46,977 nucleotides of DNA. It comes from JAKAFX01 sp043196285 (GTDB taxonomy: Archaea; Thermoplasmatota; Thermoplasmata; Thermoplasmatales; Thermoplasmataceae). Every line of letters starts with the position of its first letter. The stretch's first letter is position 1. This document shows, in pieces, positions 16,686 to 25,624 of this stretch. The stretch is taken from contig JBBYJL010000004.1 of assembly GCA_043196285.1 (NCBI GenBank), positions 1 to 46,977 on the forward strand. The letters run 5' to 3'. The notes below the pieces were generated by a model. That model searched no databases, had not been told where the DNA came from, and saw only the letters and a program-made list of their open reading frames with translations. Made by a program: the position numbers and the translations under genes.

Positions 16686-17607
16686 TTTTAGAAGTGACGT
16701 TGCAATAGACTGGTGCCCTGGATGTGGTGATTTTGGGATTCTGAACTCGATACAGCAGGCTTTGACAGAACTGAACTTTGGTGCTAACGATGTGGTTGTA
16801 GTTTCAGGTATTGGGTGTTCAGGGAAGACCCCGCATTACATAAACGTGGCAGGGGCGCATACCCTGCATGGTCGTTCCATACCCTATGCGACTGGAGTGA
16901 AACTTTCGAATCCCAAGTTGAAGGTATTGGTTACGGGAGGCGATGGTGATCTGATGAGCATCGGTGCAGGTCACTTTGTGGGAGAGGGAAGAAGAAACAC
17001 GGGTTTAACAGTGATCCTCTTTGACAACGAAGTATACGGTCTGACCAAGGGACAGGCTGCACCCACTATGCAGATGGGGCAGAGGACAAAGAGTCTCACC
17101 AAACCGAACATGTTTGGAAGGGTCAACCCAATCTCGCTTGCGCTCACAAGCGGTTACTCTTTTGTTGCCAGAGGATTTTCCTTCGATGGCAAGCAGCTTA
17201 AGGAGATAATCAAAAGGGGGATACTACATGAAGGATCTTCTTTAATCGATGTACTTCAGCCATGTCCTACCTATAACAACATAAACACGATGGAATGGTA
17301 CAGAAAGAGAGTATACAGGCTAGAAGACGACAAGACCTGGGATCCAGTTGTAAAGAACGACGCTTCAAACCTGGAAGATGTTTTCCAGAGAGCATATTCA
17401 AAGGCAGGAGAATGGGAAGATAGGATCCCCACCGGAATTTTCTATGAAAACAACACTATACCGAGTTTTCCCAAGCGGATAAACGAATATGTTCCACGTT
17501 ATCTTGAGAATCCCCCTTCAGACCAGAAAATATCTGACTCGGATGGTTACACTATTGTTGACCCGATGAAGACGTTTTCCGAGAAAATCGTGGAAACAAT
17601 CAAATAA
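16675..17607 (+). CDS. korB: 2-oxoacid:ferredoxin oxidoreductase, beta subunit
   Basis: 310 aa thiamine diphosphate subunit. Cys14 and Cys17 (WCPGCGD), Cys48 (GIGCSGK) and Cys197 (LQPCPT) fit the four ligands of the single [4Fe-4S] cluster. The thiamine diphosphate and Mg site is GGDGDLMSIG...NEVYGLTKGQ. With the fused gamma-alpha subunit it forms a heterodimeric enzyme of the Sulfolobus type. The ATG lies inside the korA 3' end. A GC-rich hairpin followed by T residues sits just after the stop. Confidence 0.95.
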   Translation: MAHNFRSDVAIDWCPGCGDFGILNSIQQALTELNFGANDVVVVSGIGCSGKTPHYINVAGAHTLHGRSIPYATGVKLSNPKLKVLVTGGDGDLMSIGAGHFVGEGRRNTGLTVILFDNEVYGLTKGQAAPTMQMGQRTKSLTKPNMFGRVNPISLALTSGYSFVARGFSFDGKQLKEIIKRGILHEGSSLIDVLQPCPTYNNINTMEWYRKRVYRLEDDKTWDPVVKNDASNLEDVFQRAYSKAGEWEDRIPTGIFYENNTIPSFPKRINEYVPRYLENPPSDQKISDSDGYTIVDPMKTFSEKIVETIK

Positions 17608-17621
17608 TTTTACCGGCATCA

Positions 17622-17648
17622 CGGGTTCCTCGTTCAGGAACCTGTTTT
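17622..17648 (+). terminator. Intrinsic-terminator-like hairpin after korB
   Basis: GGTTCCT (17624-17630) and AGGAACC (17636-17642) pair perfectly around a 5-nt loop; one G-U and one C-G pair extend the stem at the base. TGTTTT partly overlaps and follows it. It begins 14 nt after the korB stop and precedes the promoter of the next gene, which is the right place for a terminator. Confidence 0.6.
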
Positions 17649-17709
17649 ACCTAGATATTTTAAGGAAAATGAAACAATAACTTTTTACACTTTGAACTAT
17701 TTGCAATTT

Positions 17710-18417
17710 ATGGCGAAAATAGGTTTAACATGGCACGGTCATGCGTGCTTTAGCATTGATATGGGTACAAAGATAATAGTGGACCCATTCCTCAACGGAA
17801 ACCCTCTTGCTGATATCAAACCTTCACAGGTGAAGGCTGATGTTGTAGTGGTAACTCATGCGCATTCCGATCATCTTGGGGATGCCATTGAGATATGCAA
17901 GGCCAACTCTGCAGAACTTGTCACAATGGTTGAACTTGCATGGTCTCTTTCCGAGAAGAACGACTGGCTGAAGGCTCATGATATCAATATTAGTGGATCG
18001 ACCACCGTCAAGGGAGTGAAAATCAGTGCGGTACCAGCTCATCACAGCTCCAGTTTCGACGGATCATATGCGGGTCCACCTATGGGTGTGGTGATTGGTA
18101 ATAACTTCAGGATTTACCACGCAGGAGATACCGGAATTGTCAAGGACATGGAGGTCCTGGGCGATTATTACAAACCACAGGTCTCACTTCTTCCAATAGG
18201 GGGTCACTATACAATGGGACCGGAAGAAGCAGCGTATGCTACTGGAATGATCCGGTCGAGGTACACAATACCAATGCATTACAATACATTCGACAAGATC
18301 AAGGCAGATCCAATGCTGTTCAGCAAACTCGTAAAGGAAAAGGGGTCATCTGAAGTGATAGTTGCCCAGGTTGGCAAGGAGTTAGTATTTGACGAAGGCG
18401 GTAAAAGGCTGGAATAA
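17710..18417 (+). CDS. UPF0173 metal-dependent hydrolase (metallo-beta-lactamase fold)
   Basis: 235 aa from ATG 17710. It begins with TWHGHACFSI, followed by the zinc motif THAHSDHLGDA, PAHHSS, YHAGDTGIVKDM and a late HYNTFD, the ordered metal ligands of the family. UPF0173 proteins are small cytosolic hydrolases whose substrate is unknown. A TTG at 17692 would add six residues and is disfavoured because family members start at this motif. The 3' end overlaps the methyltransferase gene by 29 nt. Confidence 0.9.
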   Translation: MAKIGLTWHGHACFSIDMGTKIIVDPFLNGNPLADIKPSQVKADVVVVTHAHSDHLGDAIEICKANSAELVTMVELAWSLSEKNDWLKAHDINISGSTTVKGVKISAVPAHHSSSFDGSYAGPPMGVVIGNNFRIYHAGDTGIVKDMEVLGDYYKPQVSLLPIGGHYTMGPEEAAYATGMIRSRYTIPMHYNTFDKIKADPMLFSKLVKEKGSSEVIVAQVGKELVFDEGGKRLE

Positions 18418-19018
18418 ATTCCTTTCCGACTTTAAGATAGACAGGATAAGATACGATAAAACAATAGGATCTTTCGCACCTGTCAGATCGCATGTTGACA
18501 ACATGGTTTCAGGAAAGGATTACTGGCAGGTCTCAACGGACGAGCTTGCATATATTTTCGCTGCGACGAAACTTCTGAAGGCCAGTAAAGTTGTGGAAAC
18601 TGGCATAGGTCCCGGCACAACTAGCTTTGCCATCCTTGATGCGCTGAAAGAGGCCAATGGAAAGCTTTATAGTTTCGATCTTGGAGTGAGCTATGGAGAA
18701 TCTGACACGAGACCTGTTGGATTTGTGGTTCCCCAGGATATGAGGTCTAAATGGACCATAACACTTGGAAACAGCAAAGAAACACTCATTCCCGTGTTGA
18801 ACAGAATATCACCGATAGACATATTTTTTCACGATTCTGATCACAGCTACAATCATGTGATGTTCGAACTGAAGACTGCCTCAAAATACCTGATAAAAGA
18901 TGGTTTGATTATGGTCGATAACTATGACTGGTCCGATGCACCAGTGGACTTCTCAAAAGAGAACGGTTATGAACTGGTGCCAATAGTGGATGATCTGGCT
19001 TTCCTATATAAACTATAA
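18389..19018 (+). CDS. SAM-dependent methyltransferase (class I, Methyltransf_24-like)
   Basis: 209 aa. The central part has VVETGIGPGTTSFAIL (motif I, SAM binding), LYSFDLG (acidic end of strand 2), IDIFFHDSDHSYNHVMFEL and GGLIMVDNYDW-like DGLIMVDNYDW, the signature of methyltransferases of the cephalosporin hydroxylase/O-methyltransferase group. Substrate unknown. The start is unsure: TTG 18389 overlaps the previous gene by 29 nt, and no ATG or GTG in frame lies before the conserved part. Its stop overlaps convergent cdc6 by 6 nt. Confidence 0.75.
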   Translation: MTKAVKGWNKFLSDFKIDRIRYDKTIGSFAPVRSHVDNMVSGKDYWQVSTDELAYIFAATKLLKASKVVETGIGPGTTSFAILDALKEANGKLYSFDLGVSYGESDTRPVGFVVPQDMRSKWTITLGNSKETLIPVLNRISPIDIFFHDSDHSYNHVMFELKTASKYLIKDGLIMVDNYDWSDAPVDFSKENGYELVPIVDDLAFLYKL

Positions 19019-20344
19019 ATCCTCAGGCTTCGCATCAAAAACATCATCAATATCTTCGTTCATTGAAGTATTTTTATCCGATGCTTCTTCCTGGGATCCG
19101 TCGAAAGGGTAGAATCTGGACTGTTTTCCCATTCCCGTTCCCCTGAATGATTCCAGGCTTTCATCTTCAAGGATGTATTGCTTGATCCTACCGTTGTTCT
19201 CAGGTACCTGAATCAATCTGGTCCTTCCATGTCTACCCATGCTCTTGATCCTTGTTATAATGAGTCCATTATCATCCAGGTCAGAAACAATATCGCTCAC
19301 CCTCCTTGAGGTGAGCGGAGAGAATCCAAGTTCACTGCATATATTTCTGTAATTCTCATATATCTCTCCACTGAACATTGGCCTTTTATCCATCTCCTGT
19401 GTGACAACAGTACTTAACAGTACTATCTTTGAGTGCAGTGGAAGACCGTTGACTGATTCTTTCAAAAGATCAGTTTCAAGCTTCTCTCTCGCCTTGTTTA
19501 CCTCTGCTTCAGTGACCTTTTCCTTGTTTTCCCTTATCGTAATATCAATTGCTATGCGCATCAGGTCAAGAGCTTTCCTGGCATCACCATGTTCCTGTGC
19601 GCCAATGGCAGCACAGAGGTTGATTGCAGAGTCTTCAAGGACCTGGTCCTTGACAACACTCTGGGTCCTGAATTTTAGAATATCTCTGAGTTCAGACGCA
19701 TTGTAAGGATTGAACATTATGCTCTCCTGCCCCAGCCTGCTGGAAACCCTGGAATCAAGTTCCTGCACAAAGTTAGTATTGTTTGTTATCCCTATGATCG
19801 AAACAAACGGAAAAGGTGAATCTTCACACATCTTGAGGATAACATAAAGTGAATCCCCGCCATTCTTCTCAGTCAGCTTATCAATCTCGTCAAGGATAAT
19901 TATGATATTCTTGTTCATCAGCTTCAGTCTTTTCAGAAGTTCTGAATAAATCCTGTCCAGTGGCCAGCCCATGGGAGGAATCTGTTCACCATCACCACCA
20001 ATTGACTGTACTATTGATACAAGGATAGAATAGGGGCTATCAAAGATCTGGCAATTTATGTATGCAACAGAATTCTTGTCTCCGCTTGCCTCCAGCAGCA
20101 TTGACGCGACATATCTTGCCGTGGAGGTCTTCCCAGTGCCAGTCTTACCATAAAGCATGATGTTTGAAGGCCTGGATCCACGCATAAGACTGCCGAGGAG
20201 GGATGTCAGCTGCTCGATCTCCTTTTCTCTGTGAGGAAGATTCCCGGGAACAAATGAAACTCCCAGTGAAGATAGATCGCCAATCAGTATGGGGTTATCT
20301 TTCTTCAAATTCAAAAACGGATTAGCCATCAGATCAGGATTCAT
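19013..20344 (-). CDS. cdc6: Orc1/Cdc6 replication initiator
   Basis: 443 aa AAA+ protein that recognises replication origins and loads the MCM helicase. Walker A GKTGTGKT at residues 66-73, Walker B IIILDEIDKL, sensor SIIGITNN, and SSRLGQE..F.PY in the initiator-specific motif region. The C-terminal winged helix (about 300-395) ends in HGRTRLIQV. The last 45 residues are a polar acidic tail beyond the winged helix. ATG at 20344; MANPF at residue 6 is a possible later start. It follows folC on the same strand after 64 nt, so it may not have its own origin-linked promoter. Confidence 0.95.
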   Translation of the reverse strand: MNPDLMANPFLNLKKDNPILIGDLSSLGVSFVPGNLPHREKEIEQLTSLLGSLMRGSRPSNIMLYGKTGTGKTSTARYVASMLLEASGDKNSVAYINCQIFDSPYSILVSIVQSIGGDGEQIPPMGWPLDRIYSELLKRLKLMNKNIIIILDEIDKLTEKNGGDSLYVILKMCEDSPFPFVSIIGITNNTNFVQELDSRVSSRLGQESIMFNPYNASELRDILKFRTQSVVKDQVLEDSAINLCAAIGAQEHGDARKALDLMRIAIDITIRENKEKVTEAEVNKAREKLETDLLKESVNGLPLHSKIVLLSTVVTQEMDKRPMFSGEIYENYRNICSELGFSPLTSRRVSDIVSDLDDNGLIITRIKSMGRHGRTRLIQVPENNGRIKQYILEDESLESFRGTGMGKQSRFYPFDGSQEEASDKNTSMNEDIDDVFDAKPEDL

Positions 20345-20408
20345 GGAAAGATATAACCTGAATAAAGGTTTTGAATCTATTACAGGAATTTTGTTATTTT
20401 AAAAACAC

Positions 20409-21689
20409 TTATTTAAAGGGTTGTGCATTTGAGCCTTCTGATTTTTTTATTACGCCCACTAAATACATTGAACCTGCAACAAGTATATGATCAAAGTGTG
20501 CCTTTGCATATTCAACAGCCTCAATAGGATCTTGAATCACATGCTTTTCCCGGAAAATATTTCCAGAAATCTCGGAAATCATCTCAGGTTTTGCAGCCCT
20601 GTCAGGTTCATCCGGGGTTGTGAATATAACCTCATCGCTGATCGGTCTTATTGCCCTTAGGAAAGAAAATATGTCCTTGTCTGCCATCATTCCAATTACA
20701 AGAACCGGTTTTTCCCTGAAGATTCTCTTATAATTGTATGTCAGCGTATCTGCTGCCTGAGGATTATGAGCACTATCCACCATAATAAAAGGAGATTTTG
20801 ATATTATCTCCATTCTTCCAGGCCATCTTGTATTTGCTATTCCCCTCTCTATTTTTTTCCTTCCAGGGTTAAAATCATCAGACTGTTCCAGGGCCAGAAC
20901 CGCGTTACTGATGTTCTCTGTCTGGAATTCCCCTACCAGATCGGTGTGTATATGATATGTGTCCATGCTAGTGATTAGATCAAAAGAGGTACCATCTTCA
21001 GACTCAATGACGTTTTTAACCGAGCATTCCTTCACCCTGAGCAGAAGTTTGCTCTCTCTGACATCTGATATTCTTTTTATTTCCTTTATCACCGCTGCTT
21101 TCGTATCACCAAGGACCACCGGCCTCCCGTTCTTGATTATTCCTCCCTTTTCCCACGCGATAGATTCGAGCGAACAGCCAAGTTTGTCTGCATGCTCGTA
21201 TCCAATAGTGGTGATGACACTCACTTCTGGAGTTATGATGTTTGTCGAATCTAGTCTTCCTCCAAGGCCGACTTCTATTGACGCAACACTATCATGTCTA
21301 CTACGGAAATAATCGAAGGCGAGGAGTGTAGTAGTCTCGAAGAAGGTCGGGTTCCTAACAGTCATCCTAAGTTTTTCGATAAGTTCTTTGTTGGAAGCTA
21401 TAAACTTTTCAACATATTCGTCAGGGATCATTGTCCTTCCAGACACTATTCTCTCGTTAAAATCGATTAGATGCGGAGATGTATATAGCCCAGTTTCAGT
21501 CTTTTCCTGCAATGCGTTGTAAATAAATGCTGATGTGGACCCCTTTCCGTTGGTACCAGTTACATGGAAGGATCTGAAGGAATTCTCTGGATTGTCAAGA
21601 TATTTTGCAAAATCCCTCATCACTGTCAGATCTAATTTAATGCCTTCCCGCTTGAGGTTATACAGGAAATCAAGATCCACTGAGGACAT
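20409..21689 (-). CDS. folC: Folylpolyglutamate/dihydrofolate synthase
   Basis: 426 aa Mur-ligase family protein. The ATP-binding loop HVTGTNGKGSTS lies at residues 42-53, followed by GLYTSPHL, SIEVGLGGRLDSTN, TTIGYEHADKLG and the C-terminal MVDSAHNPQAA. It adds glutamate to dihydropteroate and/or folates; some archaea use modified folates, so the natural substrate may differ. It heads a minus-strand pair with cdc6. The region upstream holds a decayed insertion element. Confidence 0.92.
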   Translation of the reverse strand: MSSVDLDFLYNLKREGIKLDLTVMRDFAKYLDNPENSFRSFHVTGTNGKGSTSAFIYNALQEKTETGLYTSPHLIDFNERIVSGRTMIPDEYVEKFIASNKELIEKLRMTVRNPTFFETTTLLAFDYFRSRHDSVASIEVGLGGRLDSTNIITPEVSVITTIGYEHADKLGCSLESIAWEKGGIIKNGRPVVLGDTKAAVIKEIKRISDVRESKLLLRVKECSVKNVIESEDGTSFDLITSMDTYHIHTDLVGEFQTENISNAVLALEQSDDFNPGRKKIERGIANTRWPGRMEIISKSPFIMVDSAHNPQAADTLTYNYKRIFREKPVLVIGMMADKDIFSFLRAIRPISDEVIFTTPDEPDRAAKPEMISEISGNIFREKHVIQDPIEAVEYAKAHFDHILVAGSMYLVGVIKKSEGSNAQPFK

Positions 21690-22189
21690 CGAAAGGAGAT
21701 ATTAGGCACTTAATTATATCTTATGCATTCTGAAGAGTTTGCGAGCCTTACTAACTGTCTCTTAGAATTAATCTGATTTATCCAGATAAAAAGTTGTCAT
21801 CTCAGCTTTGTGATCTAGCCTGCGCTGTAAACGCCGGTATCCTTTGCTATCTCTGTAGTTCGTTCCCTTGCCTTTTAAATTCCTTATCATTCTCCATACT
21901 TCCCGCCCGTACAATAATGATCCACGTCAGCATGAGTAAATGGATCAAAATTAAACCGGCGATCTGGATCACTTTTATCCCGGTGAAAATGCACAAGAAT
22001 CAACCGGCTATGACACACGTGTTTCTCATCTAGATATTTACCTGCCTTTGTAAGTGCAATAATTGTCTATGAAAATAATATATAATTATGTAAATGCATC
22101 GCTCCCTTTTAGTCTCCTTTCTTGCAGAAAGGCACTTCACGATCGCAATCTTAAAAAAATAATAAATAATAGTACCATTTTCTGTACGC
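21690..22189. other. 500-nt intergenic region between folC and the AlaX-like gene
   Basis: No intact gene is seen. It contains the IS21-like remnant (21790-22012), then an AT-rich stretch, a perfect 7-bp hairpin CCTTTCT-TGC-AGAAAGG (22116-22132), and an A/T-rich tract near 22155-22170 that could be the TATA element of the AlaX-like gene. folC and the AlaX-like gene diverge from it. Confidence 0.6.
21790..22012 (-). mobile_element. Remnant of an IS21-family element (terminal repeats and start of istA)
   Basis: Three direct repeats of 21-22 nt lie at 21941-21962, 21965-21986 and 21990-22010, each ending in CCGG and beginning TGGATCA or a variant, with a period of 24-25 nt; multiple repeats of this kind mark IS21 ends. 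On the minus strand just beyond them, from about 21891 downward, a frame reads MIRNLKGKGTNYR and, after one frameshift, EIAKDTGVYS, matching the helix-turn-helix start of IstA (pattern 'IR.LK..G.SYREIAR.TG.S'). It is then broken by stops. The rest of the element is absent. Confidence 0.6.
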
Positions 22190-22903
22190 ATGGCTACAGA
22201 AGCACTCTATCTTTCCGATCCATATCTGAAAGAAGCTGAGGGAAAGGTCGTGATGGTTGAGTTCACTGATCTGGTAGTAGACAGGTCTGTCTTCTTCCCG
22301 ACAGGAGAGGGTCAACCCAATGATAAGGGAGAGGTAACGATAGATGGGAAAAAGTTTACAATAGTGGATACTTGGAAGGACGGGCTTTGGATACATCTAA
22401 TGTCCCTGGACACCTATCCTCAGGATATTGCAGGAAAGACGGTTAAACAGAGCATAGACTGGGGCATCCGATACGGCCACATGAAGTTCAGAACTGCACT
22501 TTACATCATAAGTGGACTTGCATACAAGAAATACAATGCACAAGTGAGAATAAACCAGACCTACGAGGATTATGCGTGGATTGACATTATGGTTGATAAC
22601 ATAACCGAGGAGATGGTGAAGGAATTTGAATCTGAAACAAACGCCATCATAAACTCAGGGATCGACATAAAGTACTCATTCATGACAAGGGAACAGTTTT
22701 CCAGGGACACTGAACTGATGGGATTTGTCAAAAACAAAATTCCTGACTATGAATCCATAAAGGTGGCAAAAATTGGTGATCTTCCTCCAATGCCAGATCT
22801 CGGTACACAGGTGAGGAACACAAAGGAAGTTGGAGGAATAAAGATAAAAACCACGCTTGTGAAAGGTAAGATCAGCAACAGGCTGATCATAAACCTGGTC
22901 TGA
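22190..22903 (+). CDS. AlaX-like alanyl-tRNA editing domain protein lacking zinc ligands
   Basis: 237 aa. Overall it matches stand-alone AlaX proteins, which remove Ser or Gly from mischarged tRNA-Ala: TEALYLSDPYL at the start, FFPTGEGQPNDKGEV, IDWGIRYGHMKFRTALYIISGLAYKKYNA, then the C-terminal GTQVRNTKEVGGIKI. However, all four metal ligands are replaced: the usual HTALH is RTALY (Arg101, Tyr105), and the usual CGGTH is DLGTQ (Asp203, Gln207). The frame is intact and the fold residues are kept, so it is not decaying at random. It may bind tRNA without zinc chemistry or have a new role. Confidence 0.85.
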   Translation: MATEALYLSDPYLKEAEGKVVMVEFTDLVVDRSVFFPTGEGQPNDKGEVTIDGKKFTIVDTWKDGLWIHLMSLDTYPQDIAGKTVKQSIDWGIRYGHMKFRTALYIISGLAYKKYNAQVRINQTYEDYAWIDIMVDNITEEMVKEFESETNAIINSGIDIKYSFMTREQFSRDTELMGFVKNKIPDYESIKVAKIGDLPPMPDLGTQVRNTKEVGGIKIKTTLVKGKISNRLIINLV

Positions 22904-23001
22904 ATCGGCGCGGATTGATGTATCGTAGCGATGCAGTACCTTCACAACGCTTCGTTCTTACAACCTAAACAAATTAATCCATTGATTGCATTAGCCGATG
23001 G

Positions 23002-24114
23002 ATGTCCTTAAGGGATTCTCTAGCAGAACTTTCCGAATTTGTGGGCTGGATTGGAATCTTATCGGCTATTTTCATATTTCTGGTTTTTCTACCTCAAATT
23101 TTGTCCAATATTAGTTCTTCAGTCTCTTATATTGAATCAACCACTTCAACAGGATATAATATCTCATCTTTCCTACTGGTGATCCTCCTTTTTGTTGGTA
23201 CAGTTCTCCCCATTCTTTCCATTTTGTTTCTGGTCAGACCCATGAGTAACTCGATATCCAGGGAGTCTTCAAAGAGAAGCAGAGGTGACTTTTTCATATT
23301 CTTTTCTATTCTCGTGCTGTTGGATCTTGCTCTCTCCTTCATTCTGACTGAAATTTATCCATCGCTAAGTACTCCAGATTCTTTTATAGTAAGCAAGCCC
23401 GTTTACATTGGCCTTGTTGATTATTATTTTAACTGGCTAGCTGTGGAATTTGTCATGTTGGAACTGATCCCATTGATTCTGATCACAATTATTGCGCTGT
23501 GGTCAATTAAGAAACTTTCCATCAAGGCAGTAATAAAACCAAATCTCTCCAAGGGATCACTTCTGCTTGGTGTACTTCTGCCAGCATGGGTTCTGTCAAA
23601 TTTCCTCTTATTTTTTTCACTTGGATATTCAACAGACTATGTAGCAGACTTTATTTCTGTTTCAGTGACAGTCTTGTTCGTCATGATCATTTACCTGAGG
23701 TTCGGTCTGAACGAAGCATTTCTGGTATCGTATGTTCTCAATGTTCTCACAACGGTCTCAGATGTGGTTGCAGTGCATGGAAACGTAGTCAACAATTTAA
23801 TAGGGATAAGTATCACCACACTCATATTGCTCTGGGCAACAGTTGGAATTCTTGGTCTCGGATACAGCATATTTCACTACTACCAAAACTCAACGAAATT
23901 GAAGGATGCCAGTCGGAATAGATCCAAATCGAGGATTCCTGAAATCATTGAAAAAGATCTCTGGATTAGGACTTCATGCCCTACCTGTGGTGGAACCACG
24001 TTCAAGGTTCAGGATGATTTCAGCCTTCTCTGCAATAACTGTAAAAGTGTTGTGGAAAGCAATTACGAAGGGCCAATGAACATTAAGGTTGAATTCAGGA
24101 GAAACTTGCGGTGA
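23002..24114 (+). CDS. Polytopic membrane protein with C-terminal zinc ribbon
   Basis: 370 aa, not recognised. Eight or nine hydrophobic helices occupy residues 12-300; a basic linker (KLKDASRNRSKSR) leads to a cytosolic zinc ribbon, CPTCGG...LLCNNCK, about residues 327-348. Ribbon-ended membrane proteins of this layout are common in Thermoplasmatales and of unknown function. ATG at 23002. The TGA stop lies within the left edge of a decayed repeat (copy B), so the last residues (RRNLR) might derive from an insertion. Confidence 0.7.
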   Translation: MSLRDSLAELSEFVGWIGILSAIFIFLVFLPQILSNISSSVSYIESTTSTGYNISSFLLVILLFVGTVLPILSILFLVRPMSNSISRESSKRSRGDFFIFFSILVLLDLALSFILTEIYPSLSTPDSFIVSKPVYIGLVDYYFNWLAVEFVMLELIPLILITIIALWSIKKLSIKAVIKPNLSKGSLLLGVLLPAWVLSNFLLFFSLGYSTDYVADFISVSVTVLFVMIIYLRFGLNEAFLVSYVLNVLTTVSDVVAVHGNVVNNLIGISITTLILLWATVGILGLGYSIFHYYQNSTKLKDASRNRSKSRIPEIIEKDLWIRTSCPTCGGTTFKVQDDFSLLCNNCKSVVESNYEGPMNIKVEFRRNLR

Positions 24115-24390
24115 CCTCCTCTCTGTGATCTTACAGAGGTTTCCCATTCCAAAGCTTTGCTGACGGAATCCCCATGGGCCTGAATTCCCCTCGGTGCGAA
24201 TGTATTTTATCCACAATGCTAGGCCACCTGACTTTACTGATGCAGGCTAAATCTCCTATCGCAACCATTAATGGAGTAATATGCAACACTACCACTCTTG
24301 CTTCTGTTTGCCAGCAGACAGAAAATACGTTGATTTTGAATATTACCAGGTTTGATCTCATCCCATATCTTGCAAAAGGGGACTTTCGGC
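24111..24390. repeat. Decayed dispersed repeat, copy B
   Basis: This is the partner of 4695-4946, described there. Copy B is about 30 nt longer and keeps a longer minus-strand frame: LC....PFCKIWDEI..., INGCDRRFSLHQ before a stop. It begins at the stop codon of the upstream membrane protein gene and ends 46 nt before the MFS transporter stop. No terminal inverted repeats or target duplications are visible at either copy, so the borders are approximate. Confidence 0.7.
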
Positions 24391-24436
24391 TCACATAATC
24401 TAAAACTAAAAAATTATGTAATAGCATTATTTCACT
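24115..24436. other. 322-nt region between convergent genes
   Basis: Apart from repeat copy B and a short hairpin near its right edge, nothing is seen here. Both flanking genes point into it, so no promoter is required. Confidence 0.6.
24393..24419 (-). terminator. Short inverted repeat downstream of the MFS gene
   Basis: ACATAAT (24393-24399) and ATTATGT (24413-24419) pair perfectly around a 13-nt A-rich loop. On the minus strand it lies 18 nt past the transporter stop and its loop reads as a T-rich tract, which suits an archaeal transcription end. Confidence 0.4.
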
Positions 24437-25561
24437 CTATCTGTCATCAGGGACGTCTAGGTTCCTTTGTATATGGCCATTTTCTCTTGATTTATAGTAA
24501 AACCATGCTGAATAGAAGAGTGGCAGACTGAACACGAAAACAACAGAATAAAATGCCGCCATTTCAAAAAGAAACCCTCCAACCACGGAACCTATTATGA
24601 ATCCTACAGCGAAGAGCCCCTCATAGTAAAATATACCCATCTCCGGTGATGAAGTGCCCGAGGTATATGAGAGTACCCTTCCAAAGGCTAGACTGCTGCC
24701 TACAGATGCAACTGCAGCTATTCCCACGATAAACCAGTCTACGTTGTAAATCAAAAGGAATAAAGGTGTTGCAAGAAGAAGTGAAGAGAGAATTACAGTC
24801 CTAGTAATGTTCTTCAAGGGTTTCGTGCTCATTATCGCAAAACCAAAAGCGAGGATCATGGGCGGAACGAATGAGGCAATACCTATTTCAATATATTGCA
24901 GCCCTGAAACTCTCAGATATGGGATCATTACATAGTAAAAGAATCCAGAAAAGACTCCAGCGAATAGCATAGGAAGCACCATTATGAGCTTCGGCATTCC
25001 AGAATCTTTCTTCCTAGCGAATTTCTTCTCTTCAGGGATGAACAGCAAACCAAGTATAAATGAAACAGATGCGATTATGAAAATGGGTCGAAAGCCCAGG
25101 TATTCAAGCACAACTCCAGCAACTAACGGAACAATGAGATTTGGGATCCCCCAAGCAGTTGAATATTTCTCCGATACAACAGGATCGTCCGAATAACCCA
25201 GGCTGATCTCCACAGTGATCCAGAAGACAGCCTGAAGGATATCAGTAATGCACACAAGAATAATGAAAATATAGGAATCATGTACGAAAAATAACAGAGA
25301 AAGCACCGAGAGTCCTGTAACAGACATTATGATTCTGTTCCTGAACCCAAGGACTGAAAATTTTGTATAAAGATAAGATATTATTATAAATGGAACTGAA
25401 AAGAATATTCCAAGCAGCCCTATATCTGAATATGTGTAGTTATAACGGAGAGCAAGAAGGGGGAAAACAAAGCTTATGCTGAACCAGCCAACGGAAAAGA
25501 ATGTACTTAGCGCCATAAGGTTGAAATTCTTGTTAGTGCGTATGGCCTCTTTTCTGAACAA
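24437..25561 (-). CDS. Major facilitator superfamily transporter
   Basis: 374 aa, about eleven to twelve hydrophobic helices with a basic central loop (PEEKKFARKKDSG, about residues 178-190) that divides it into the two six-helix halves of the superfamily. The signature-like region after helix 2 is weak (SVLGFRNRIIMSVTG). Substrate cannot be told. The protein is short for the family, so some loops are minimal. A small AbrB-type gene lies 63 nt upstream on the same strand and could share its transcript. Confidence 0.8.
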   Translation of the reverse strand: MFRKEAIRTNKNFNLMALSTFFSVGWFSISFVFPLLALRYNYTYSDIGLLGIFFSVPFIIISYLYTKFSVLGFRNRIIMSVTGLSVLSLLFFVHDSYIFIILVCITDILQAVFWITVEISLGYSDDPVVSEKYSTAWGIPNLIVPLVAGVVLEYLGFRPIFIIASVSFILGLLFIPEEKKFARKKDSGMPKLIMVLPMLFAGVFSGFFYYVMIPYLRVSGLQYIEIGIASFVPPMILAFGFAIMSTKPLKNITRTVILSSLLLATPLFLLIYNVDWFIVGIAAVASVGSSLAFGRVLSYTSGTSSPEMGIFYYEGLFAVGFIIGSVVGGFLFEMAAFYSVVFVFSLPLFYSAWFYYKSRENGHIQRNLDVPDDR

Positions 25562-25624
25562 ATTCTCACAACTTCACTCTAACGAAAGACCTTACTAGAA
25601 ATTAGATTCCAGATCTCCATTAAC

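Noticed and set aside
20345..20408. Replication origin next to cdc6
   Set aside because: Only 64 nt separate cdc6 from folC; no repeated origin-recognition boxes or long AT-rich unwinding element are visible there.
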